Shown: in pieces, positions 47,042-59,190 of the stretch | Numbering within the stretch: position 1 is the first letter of the stretch | How the letters are laid out: each line of letters opens with the position of its first letter | Assembly: GCF_029784165.1 (NCBI RefSeq) | Contig: NC_073695.1 | Span: 278,976,079 to 279,040,078 of the forward strand | Length of the DNA: 64,000 nt | From: Wyeomyia smithii | Taxonomy: Eukaryota > Arthropoda > Insecta > Diptera > Culicidae | Direction: 5' to 3' | Position numbers and translations under genes: made by a program | The notes under the pieces: generated by a model | The model's input: only the letters and a program-made list of their open reading frames with translations | Told to the model about the DNA's origin: nothing | Database searches by the model: none

Positions 47042-47835
47042 CAATGTTGATTTTGACAGTTAGCGGCACGGTAATCCCGAAGTTCATAATGTTTGGCTTC
47101 CTTCGAGTTCCTACCCGTATTTATTTCCCATCACCAATGATCTGTTTCAAGTGCCTTGAATATGGCCATACTAAAGCGCGCTGCAAAGGGCAGGAACGGT
47201 GTCGGAACTGCTCGGAAATTCACCCAGTTAACCCGGTAGAAGGTTGCCCGTATGTTACAAAATGCCTACACTGTAAAGAGGGACATATCACATTGAGCAA
47301 CTATTGCACATTTTTCATTAAAGAAAAGGACATAATTAAGATAAAATGTAGCTCCGGTGTATCTTTCAAGGAAGCCAGATTAGAATACGAAAGGATTCAT
47401 GGTCCTAAATCGTATGCCAATATTTCAAATGTGCAACAAAGACTCGATCCACACAAAACTGATAATCTAGAAGAAATATTAAAAGAAAAGGAGAATACTA
47501 TCGAACAGCTAATGAAAACGATTTCGGAATTATCCAGCAGATTGGACGAATTGGAAAAAGGAAAAACCCAGAAAAAGAAACACAAACGCGAAACAAAGAA
47601 AAAAACTATGGAAACTGACTCTAGCAAACATAACACAGATATAAGTAAGGTAAGTGGAACTTCCTCCAATATCATTGTTCAAAATATGGAAAGCTCAAAA
47701 ACTCACAGGCGACATTTCACAATTGCAATAGAACCCCCATCTTTTAAGAAACCCCCAGGGGAATACAGCAGAATTGACAGTATTCACAATTCAAAAAATT
47801 TCAATATAGTAACCAATCCTATCAATAGCCTTTAA
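47042..47835 (+). pseudogene. LINE ORF1 (zinc knuckle Gag-like), N-terminus missing
   Basis: The homologous part begins around LILTVSGTVIPKFIMFGFLR and has three Cys/His knuckles: CFKCLEYGHTKARC, CRNCSEIHPVNPVEGC and CLHCKEGHITLSNYC. A coiled-coil-like charged segment (EEILKEKENTIEQLMKTISE) and a Lys-rich tail (KKKHKRETKKK) follow. The stop is TAA at 47833-47835. The ATG-initiated frame upstream (46978) runs through the CCATCA repeat and is an artefact of the junction. The role in an active element is RNA binding. The N-terminal domain is missing through 5' truncation. Confidence 0.82.
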
Positions 47836-47836
47836 C

Positions 47837-51642
<3,806 letters not shown>

Positions 51643-51724
51643 TACAGAGTGACAATAACCATAGGGACGAATGACCGCCACGGTTAAAATCCCTGCGGTG
51701 GTAGTGGTTAGCTGCAGTTCTTAA

Positions 51725-51821
51725 CTCTTTCAGTTCGGTTCCTCTTCGATCTGAGTTGGACCCCACCAGCGGTAATCCGATTCAGATATCGTTGGGCAAA
51801 TACAACCCGAAACTGAAAGAG
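51725..51821 (+). other. Stem-loop in the LINE 3' UTR
   Basis: CTCTTTCAGTTCGG (51725-51738) can pair with CCGAAACTGAAAGAG (51807-51821), with one bulge, enclosing a loop of about 68 nt. LINE 3' hairpins can be RT recognition sites; that is inference here. Confidence 0.55.
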
Positions 51822-51866
51822 ACTCGCACCGCCAGGTGAATTGAGAAGCCACCATCATCCAGCGTA

Positions 51867-52045
51867 TGTATATACAGGGTGTATGCACATAACGTGTGTG
51901 AATATTTGAAGCGTGTGTCCCTAATATATAACGTGTGTGGCTAGCGTGTGTGTATGTTTATGGAGTGTATGCATGCCTGTAGCGCGTGTGTGCATGTTTA
52001 TAGCGCGTGTTGCTTGCTATATAGCGTGCGTGGCTAGCAGTATAG
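51867..52045. repeat. GT-rich degenerate repeat (GCGTGTGTG words)
   Basis: Words such as AACGTGTGTG, AGCGTGTGTGTATG and TAGCGCGTGTGTGCATG recur with irregular spacing. The repeat lies between the LINE 3' UTR and the next MITE. Confidence 0.7.
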
Positions 52046-52066
52046 CGGTTGAAATTTTCATATATA

Positions 52067-52660
52067 CACTACCCGTCTTAAGTTTGGAATCGCTTTACTG
52101 AGTATTGCAACACCCAGTTTGAATATTGCAACACCCAGAAAAGTTTAGTATCACTCAAAATGGGCAAATTTCTGTAGCTGTAACTGTAATATGCTTGACC
52201 AGAACTGGCACAAGCCGAACACCGCAACTTTGTGGGTAGTAATGATCACGCGATAAGTTGAAGTCTAAATATGAAAAACTGCATGCACCCTAGCGCCGCA
52301 TAGCGGGGTAATTCAGTATTAAATTGTCTACCATGTAGAGCCTTTAGCCTTCTTAACAAGTTTGCTGAACACCGCAACTTTCTGGCAGGTCGGAATCGTG
52401 AGATTAGTTAAGTTCAAAATACGACTCATTGTGTGCCCACTAGCACCACATTGCGGTAAAATTTCACACTGAATTGGCCACCATACAGTAGCCTTTGACC
52501 TTCGGAACAAGTTTGCTGAAAACCGCAACTTTCTAGGTTGTCAAAAACACGAGATATCCACCCATTCCAGGTGATGCTAAACTTTTCGGGAGGCGTTGCA
52601 ATATTCAAACTGGGTGTTGCAATACTCAGTGCAGCGATTCAGAACTTATGACGGGTGGTG
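52067..52660. mobile_element. Tc1/mariner-type MITE with ~85-bp TIRs and three internal tandem repeats
   Basis: The ends read CACTACCCGTCTTAAGTT and, inverted, CACCACCCGTCATAAGTT, each flanked by TA (52065-52066 and 52661-52662). The inverted similarity runs about 85 bp and includes GAGTATTGCAACACCCAG and TTTGAATATTGCAAC. Between the arms a ~150-bp unit recurs at about 52213, 52364 and 52513 (GAACACCGCAACTTT, GAACACCGCAACTTTCTGG, GAAAACCGCAACTTTCTAGG). No transposase is present. Confidence 0.85.
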
Positions 52661-52662
52661 TA

Positions 52663-53520
52663 ATTGCTAACAAATCACCTTATGTAGAATTAGATTATCA
52701 CTGTGAATCATTCAAAACTAAATAAAAAATTTGCCATGTTGAAAAAATATTCACTTGTCAATAAATGGCATTGACAAACACAATTAACCTCAAAGTTTAT
52801 CTGAAGAATTAATCCCAATTCGGTGTATTCCCAAACCTATTCCAAGAAATACATTGGCATAGGACAGGCTGTCGTATTCTACGTTACCTCTGCGGTCGTG
52901 TCTTATAAACAACCTCTTCAACTTTTGTCATTGGGAACTGCCATTTGCAGGATGGTTCTCTTTCTATTATTTCTAACAGCGCTCTCCGCCAATGCTGACA
53001 CTTCGCAGCAAGGTAAATTGCAGCCGCCAGATCAATAGTTACTCCTGTACTAACCTGCTGCTGTTGTGTAATGTGATTTTACCCTTACTTTTATACGCTA
53101 TCTACGCTACTTTACCGAGCCTTGTTCCTTCTGCCAAATATCGCCAATTACAATTTCCTGGAGATGTTTCGTCGTGCGTCCTTCTGGCCAGTTTTATTAA
53201 AAGAAGGACTTATTTTTGTTAAGTGGAAGTCACACAAAGAAAGTATAGAATTCAGCGTAAAGAAACGGTAAGGGGTGGGGTATTCTGAGGATAAACCCAT
53301 GTTAAGGTCCTTTTTTGACATCGAATGGTCTGACTCTACTAAGATTCCAACCGATGACCATCCGCTTGACAAAGCGAACTCTGTAACTTTGCTGCTACGC
53401 AGCTCCTCCTTGTATTAAATATTTACGAAGAGGACAAACGCGACAAGTGGGTGGGGCCACGCACGCGGTATTATGGAAGAAACTGAAAAAAGGTTGAGCA
53501 GCGTTGCTCGTTGCGTGCAG
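52663..53520. other. Non-coding DNA with one dispersed repeat motif
   Basis: CTACGTTACCTCTGCGGTCG TGTCTTATAAACAACC at about 52879-52915 is related to the repeat ends at 11866 and 28580. No gene is otherwise recognised; short open frames lack known domains. Confidence 0.4.
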
Positions 53521-53680
53521 CGTTGCAGCGTTTTTCAGGTATAAAGAGTAAAGTTGCGCGCGAAGTGCATTAGTTTTCCGTCAACTGTTCAACCGTCAAC
53601 TAATTCCTCAAAAAGATAGCATCGAGGACACAAGTGGGCCACGAACAAGCGGCAGAGCAACCAAGAAAGCTAGCCAAGTA
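53521..53680 (+). pseudogene. Probable histone H2B gene relic: promoter, leader and first codons
   Basis: A TATA box TATAAAG (53540-53546) lies 29-30 bp before a plausible initiator at CATTAG (A at 53569). After a leader of about 65 bp the frame at 53639-53677 reads PRTSGRATKKASQ. This matches the conserved insect H2B N-terminus PKTSGKAAKKAxK except for conservative K-to-R and A-to-T changes explained by A-to-G or G-to-A substitutions. The codon at the expected start is AGT, so the ATG is lost, and similarity ends after about 13 codons, where an in-frame stop soon follows. The H2B comparison is from memory. A chance basic peptide is the alternative. Confidence 0.42.
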
Positions 53681-53726
53681 CGCTGGGTAGGAAGCTAAAA
53701 CTATTACGAAATACACTAGCTCAAAG

Positions 53727-54060
53727 TGAATTGTTTTGTGCCTCCCGCCAAGTAAAAATTACAATTGGTCTTCTTCAAAATCTCATCCAGGTAGTAATCA
53801 CCATCGATTTTTACTCTTTTATCGACGAAAAGCAGCTCGGTTCGCGAATCGGTGGTCACTCCAGCAAAAACCATCACGGAAGCTTGGTGAGACGAGCGAG
53901 GGATTCTTTTACTTGAATCAGCCTCTCCTGATGTTCGTGCAAGCACCCGGTCGTTTTGTGGGTTGCTTGCTTGCTTTACGGTAAACGGTTTTTTGCGTCG
54001 GTGAAGAGCGTTGTCAGGTGCTCGCGACGAATGGTCCTGGCAAGAAGATCTTTGTGGCGA
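53727..54060 (-). pseudogene. mariner-like (DD37E/ITm-type) transposase fragment
   Basis: On the minus strand the frame reads DNALHRRKKPFTVKQASNPQ, NDRVLARTSGEADSSKRIPR, SHQASVMVFAGVTTDSRTEL and LFVDKRVKIDGDYYLDEILK. This ordered block (a FTVxxxxNxQNDRV stretch, then the VMVxAGVT box, then KxxxxYYLxxxL) is typical of the middle of the catalytic domain in ITm-family transposases of mosquitoes (family knowledge). The HTH, the first Asp region upstream and the C-terminal catalytic residue are absent or unreadable, and no TIRs were identified. It lies directly downstream of the H2B-like relic. Confidence 0.8.
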
Positions 54061-55440
54061 ATGTGCCTTTTTTTTGTTTGCGCGTCGGAAAGAACCTGTT
54101 TTTTCTGATGTTAGTATGTTAAAAAAAACTGTTGTTGTTTTTAAATGTTTTAAAAAAAAATATTTCAAAAGTTTTCTCTTCCCATTTTTTTAGTTACTTA
54201 AATAAGTTTCCTCGTAAACATAACGTTAAAGCGATGAACCCGGCGAGAAATTCCCATACAACACTCCCACGTAAGTTTACGCGTTTTGGTAATGGCTAGG
54301 GGCACCAAAATTCATAGGAATGGGCTATAATCTTTTATTTTTTTCCGGTTTGAGCTTTTGGAATGCACTCTTTTACGTTTTGTCGACCAGTATAATCAAA
54401 TAAGCTATGAGCTTTAACCTATTTCACTATAAAAATGTATCGAAAGTTAAGAGAAATTTTTTCCATATCCAACTAGATAAGCATTTGAAATCTTTCGTTC
54501 TACCGTTTTACTCTATTTCATATATTTCGGAATGACATCCTATTAAAGTAAAACGAATTCTACGTCAAAATTTCCGCATACAGACGGGACCTGAACCCAC
54601 AATCTCCGATGTCTGTTTGCCATCTTCAATTTACAACAGTTAAGTAACTTCCACTTTGTATAGATTGATAAGGGCTCCGGCTACGTCTTAACGATCGGTT
54701 AGGGAGGGAAAAAAGTATTACCGTTGTTGCCAGGGACCGAGATTACTTCAGTATCTCTAACAACTGTAACGGGAAGGGTGATTGCTTTGATATTTTTATA
54801 CTTCTACCCTTCCCTCCACGCTTTTATATAGACTCTACTGCTATTCCTCACCAAGCCTCGTTAGGTACCCTGCCAGTAGTTTTAGCTGCTTGGAGAGATA
54901 GTCAACTGTGTGTGACTTTTTTCTGGAATTTAGCTTGTAAGCAGGGTTGCAAATTTTCACTGTCAGTGATGGATTCTCAGTTGAAACTGAAATCTACGAA
55001 TATGTATCAGTTTCAACAAGAACTCAGCTCGTTCTTGTTGAAACTGATACATATTCGTAGATTTCGTTCAGATTTCAGAGCGATAATTGTTTTCAGCTTA
55101 TGTCAGTGGACAGTCATAATGCTGACGATGCGATGTTGATGCGGTGTAGGATGAAGACGCTTACCTACTTCATCGACTTCATGCAATAGATTGGCTCAGA
55201 TCGAATAATTTTGATAATTTTTAAGCGATACCATTTACTTCACTGACATGATTTTCACTGACAATTGACTCGGGTGACACTCAATATCAGTTTAAAAAGA
55301 GTGAGTGTGGAACTGCTGTTGTGCCATTTTCATTTTTCTTTGTTGAAATTTCGCAACACTGCTGGGAGAAGAATCAAGTAGGAGGATGGGAGGTAGCCTG
55401 AGAATCAACCCATGCGTAAAAGTCCCTCCGACACCTAGCT
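54061..55440. other. Non-coding DNA with a possible SINE relic
   Basis: On the minus strand around 54590-54625 the sequence GTGGGTTCAGGTCCCGTC resembles a Pol III B box (GGTTCGANNCC). It is followed by a tail containing TTTTGACGTAGAATTCG, a word shared with about 46662. This may be an old tRNA-derived SINE. A self-complementary stretch lies at about 54980-55061 (TTTCAACAAGAACTCAGCTC next to CGTTCTTGTTGAAACTGATA), forming a perfect-looking hairpin. No gene is seen. Confidence 0.4.
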
Positions 55441-55444
55441 TCGA

Positions 55445-55865
55445 ACACCGATGATGGATTTTTTAAAAACCGGGATGATGCACAGAGGTCGAAAACCTAT
55501 CCCAGAAGCCGTTTTGAAATCCAAGATGGTGACTTTTGGTTTCTGGAAAACAGGCAAAAATAGCAGAATATCATTCAATATGGATAATTTCCAAATCTAT
55601 AAGATGCTCAGAGAGCGAAAATCAGCTCCAGACGCCATTTTTAAAACCAAGATGGCGAGTTCCAGTTTTTGAAAATGATCAAATACCAACCAATACGGAT
55701 ATTTTCGTTATTGCAATGATGTACAGAGACCAAAAGTCGATTTCAGCCGCCATTTTGAAATCCATGACGGCAAATTCTGGTGTCTGAAAAACATTCAAAA
55801 ATGGCCAAACATTACCAAATATGAGAATTTACGGAATCGGGATGATGTCCAGAAGCCAGCAATTT
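55445..55865. repeat. Tandem repeat, ~120-bp unit, about 3.5 copies
   Basis: The block GATGATGCACAGAGGTCGAA recurs in diverged form at about 55473, 55601, 55716 and 55841. Between these, GCC(A/G)TTTTGAAATCCAAGATGG-type sequence and a TTTTTGAAAA-type segment recur in the same order. Unit lengths are 128, 115 and 125 bp. Open reading frames across it are incidental. Confidence 0.75.
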
Positions 55866-56460
55866 TAAAATTCTTGTAGTTGGAGAGGCCACATGAAATG
55901 ACAATATTACGCGCTATTATGATGGTGCCCAGTAAGATTCCATAACTCTATTGATTTTAAAAATAAGACTGACAGATAGATTTCGATGCATCGTTCAAAT
56001 TCAGCTTACTGCCTAAAGACTTGTATCGCGTAATCTTGTAGAATCGTGTTATTTATTACAATCTAAATTGCAATCGTGATAATTAGTCAAGAGGTGATAT
56101 TTCAAAAGTCGGTCATTTAGTTAAGAAATCGCGTGCCATTATTATTGTGCCTAATATGACTATTAAAATGCAAGATAGCATTTTCATGCTTAATGAGCTG
56201 AAAATACGCAAAAGTTTTATCGACCAATTTAGTTTTGAATGAAATTTAGAATACGTATTTGCCTTGGCAAATTAAACATTCAGCACGCGGGAAAAATTGT
56301 TTAGACACAAAAGTAATTTCCTAAACTAGCGTTAATAAAATTAATAAAATAAATTAAAAAAAAATAAGACCAGAACGTTTGGCTACTGCCAATTGGTTAA
56401 AAAACTGACGTCCATACAAGATGCAAATGTCTAAGATAAAATCGTATTATTTGGAAAAAC
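55866..56460. other. AT-rich DNA, no gene seen
   Basis: No coding or RNA gene signal, and no clear repeat end, before the foldback composite begins. Confidence 0.4.
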
Positions 56461-56544
56461 AATCACGAAAAATCACAGGAGGGTTGTATGCAAACCCACG
56501 ACCGCAAGGTTGAAGTAGAATACTTTTACAAAAAGATAACCCGG

Positions 56545-57225
56545 CTGCTTGCGTGTCAGTCATTTTGAAATCGGATTTGTTTCGTATTTACCGCTTGTTA
56601 AGTACAGTATCAACAAATCGTAATAAACATCACACTGTTGTGCATTTGCAGCGGCATCAAACCTCAGCTGCAGTTTATTAATAACAATTCATTATTCTCT
56701 TCCAAATACATTTAGCAACCTTGAAAAAGACCGATTGCTGGAATTGCAAATTTCATTCAGTTATTGCATAAATGCTTCATGGTCAGATATACCCGCTGCA
56801 ACTGCTACGCTATCCGTAGCCATGCCACAGTTGTGGCCGCTATACACTGCCATTGGTATCCGCTGCCCCGGAATCGGCTGGACGAGCTGCTATCGATACT
56901 GAGATCTTCTGCAACTAGTGCGCTATCCATTGCTATGCCATAGCAGTGGCCGCTATCCGTTATCGCTGGTATCCACTGCACTACTACTGCTGCTACTAAG
57001 GTATGACTGCTGTAATCGCTGTCTAGAACTATTATGAGCGGCTTCGGCTGAAACAGGCTCTTTTATAGGCAAAATAGCAAATTTTAAATTGCAAGGTATA
57101 TGATTCTGTCGACCGTGCTTGGGAAGCCTTAACGGTGAGTGTCTCGGCGTCTCTCTGGTCATAGACATAGTGTTTTTGTGAACATCAATATAAAATAGAA
57201 AAACTCAATCGCCTTCTCCCCTATT
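56545..57225 (-). repeat. Foldback composite, inverted unit L
   Basis: Reading on the minus strand from about 57140: CCAAGCACGGTCGACAGAAT, TTGCCTATAAAAGAGCC (TATA at 57057-57066), CTGTTTCAGCCGAAGCCGCT and GATAGCGGCCACTGCTATGG. It is the inverted equivalent of the two direct units and keeps an intact TATA box. Confidence 0.7.
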
Positions 57226-57299
57226 TTCTCTTTTGAAGTAGAATACTTCTCTCAGGAAGCAAGGCTACATAGGGATGTGAAATGAAAATCTTAAACCAA

Positions 57300-58022
57300 A
57301 AAAAGTGAAAAATATGTCTAATTTCAATTGCTAATAAATCGGTTAGTATTCGATGGATTTCCTTCGTTCTTGCAGCAATAGATTGGAAAATCTTCAAAGA
57401 TTGTTCCCAAATGCAGATAATTGTAATTTTATTATTCAAACTATTGTACTATTGAAAATAGTCAAGCCTTGTCAAAACGAAAAATTCGGCCTCTGATTGG
57501 TCGTTATATGATTGCTTCCCAAGCACGGTCGACAGAATTATAGACCTTGCCATTTAAAATGTACAATTTGGCCTATAAAAGAGCCTATTTCACTCGAAGC
57601 CGCTCATTATAATTCTAGACTGCAACAGGAGCAGTCCTCCCTTAGCAGCAGCAGTGGATACAGCAGCAGTTGCAGTGCAGCGGATAACGGCCACAGCTGT
57701 GGTATGGCAACGGATAGCGGAGCGCGTCTCAGCATCGATAGCAGGACCAGGTGATGCAGGGCAGCGGATACCTACGGCAACGGAAGCGTCCATTACTGTG
57801 GCAACGGGGATAGCGCAGCGGTTGACGTTGGTCTCAGCATCAATAATATAAGCGGGGCCAGCTGATGCAGTGTGGCATTTTAGTGAAATGCTGTCCCTGA
57901 GCGATAGCAGGCACACTAGCAAATGCATCCAATAAAAAGAACGTTCTGGAAAGCTTTTCAGTGTTTATTTCCCCCCAATACTTTATTCGCACTGCCAGTG
58001 ATAACGCAAAGATGTGATCGGC
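57300..58022 (+). repeat. Foldback composite, direct unit M with core-promoter signals
   Basis: In order: GATTGGTCG (inverted CCAAT, near 57497), CCCAAGCACGGTCGACAGAA, the TATA box TATAAAA at 57574-57580, an initiator-like TCATTA with A at 57606 (32 bp downstream of the TATA box), several GATAGCG/GCATCGATAGCAG-type subrepeats, AATAAA at about 57932, and a tail GATAACGCAAAGATGTGATC shared with unit R. The layout suggests a Pol II transcription unit of about 330 bp. I see no conserved reading frame. Confidence 0.6.
57574..57606 (+). promoter_or_regulatory. TATA box and initiator-like element of unit M
   Basis: TATAAAA (57574-57580) followed by GCTCATTAT with A at 57606. Spacing from the first T of the TATA box to the putative +1 is 32 bp, within the usual range. 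The TATA sequence is conserved in unit L and interrupted in unit R. Confidence 0.5.
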
Positions 58023-58259
58023 ATCTTACCAAACATTGAATTAAACAACAAATTGTCCTTTCCAGGATGAAATAAAAACCTAATTGAAGAGTTAATATAT
58101 TCTCTTGAATCAATTTACACTTTCAAGAAATTTGGAACAGATATATATTTGGCTTCATCTCCGTGTCTCAGAACGTACTGAACTATCTTTTCCTTCAGTC
58201 ATGAGCACAACATCCGAAAAGCTTTCATTATGAGCATAAAAAAAAAATTTCGCATTATT

Positions 58260-58998
58260 AAAATTCAAAAAATGTCAAGTTCAAATCATGACAAGCAGCA
58301 ATATTATTGAGAATGGTCAATCCTTGTTGAAGCGCAAAATTCGACTGATCTTAATAGTCGTTAATATGACTGCTTCCCAAGCACGGTCGACTGAATCATA
58401 GACCATGCCATTTTAAATTTGCTATTTGTCTGTATAAGAGTAAGGATGGGAATTATCGACTGGAATGGCTATCGAGAGTTATCGATGATTTCCTACTACT
58501 ATCGATAGGTTTTTCATCCCTATAGAAGAGCCTGTTTCAGTCGAAGCCGCTCATAATAGTTCTAGACAGCGACAACAGTAGTCTTCCATTAGCAGCAGCA
58601 GTGCAGTGGATACCAGGCGGATAGCGGCCACAGCTGTGGCATAGCAATGGATAGTGCAATAGTTGCAGCGGATCTCAGCATCGATAGCAGCTGGGCCAGC
58701 TGATGCAGGGATAGCGGATACCAATAGCAGCGTATAGCGGCCAAAACATTGGCATGGCTACGGAGAGCGTAGCAGTTGCAGCGGGTTTAGCATCGATAGC
58801 AGCTGATGCAGTGAGGCACTTTAGTGAAATGCAGTCTCTGTGCGATAGCGGGCACTAGATGCATTCAATGAAAAGTTGACTCATTTTGACAACACATGAG
58901 CCGTCTAGTTTTGAGTGTTAAATCAGCTTTTCACTGTTTATTTTATCACAAGAAATACTTTATTCGCACTGTCAGTGATAACGCCAAGATGTGATCGG
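58260..58998 (+). repeat. Foldback composite, direct unit R
   Basis: CCCAAGCACGGTCGACTGAA (58376) through the shared tail GATAACGCCAAGATGTGATC (58977-58996). The order matches unit M. The TATA segment is split by an 82-bp insertion at 58441-58522. Unit R shows two internal copies of a ~105-bp GGATACC...GATAGCAGCTG subrepeat. Confidence 0.65.
58441..58522. mobile_element. Tiny hAT-like MITE (82 bp) splitting the TATA segment of unit R
   Basis: TAAGGATGGGAA at the left and TTTTTCATCCCTA at the right are roughly inverted. The flanks TATAAGAG (58433-58440) and TAGAAGAG (58523-58530) match at 7 of 8 bases, the length expected of a hAT target duplication. Units L and M show the uninterrupted site TATAAAAGAGCC. 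The insert contains TATCGATA-type words. Confidence 0.65.
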
Positions 58999-59097
58999 GT
59001 TTTCTTTCTTGTAAAAGTATTCTACTTCATCCTTGTGGTCGTGGCTTTGTACACAACCCTTCTGTGATTTTTTTCATGTATCGATTACCCACGTTAG

Positions 59098-59190
59098 TGT
59101 ATGTGTGAGTCTTCATGCATGAGTATGTGTATGCGTTAGTACGTGTTTGTGCGTACTTGTGTGTGTATGTGTGTTTCTGTGTGTGCGTCA
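59098..59190. repeat. GT-rich degenerate simple repeat
   Basis: TGTATGTGTGAG, GTATGTGTATGCG, GTGTGTATGTGTGTTTCTG and similar words, just outside the right end of the foldback composite. Confidence 0.8.

Larger units (their letters stand above)
56461..59078. repeat. Foldback composite (~2.6 kb) of three related units with inverted outer ends
   Basis: The outer ends are inverted copies of each other over about 85 bp (56461-56545 versus 58993-59078), sharing GAAGTAGAATACTTTTACAA and a CACGACC(A/G)CAAGG block. Inside are three copies of one unit: one inverted (about 56545-57225) and two direct (about 57300-58022 and 58260-58998). All share CAAGCACGGTCGAC, a TATA-box segment, CGAAGCCGCTCAT, TTCTAGAC and GATAGCG/GCATCGATAGCAG repeats. 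No coding sequence is convincing. Confidence 0.75.

Noticed and set aside
57512..57754. A serine-rich protein in foldback unit M
   Set aside because: The frame is not conserved in units L or R, where the same sequence has stops and indels.
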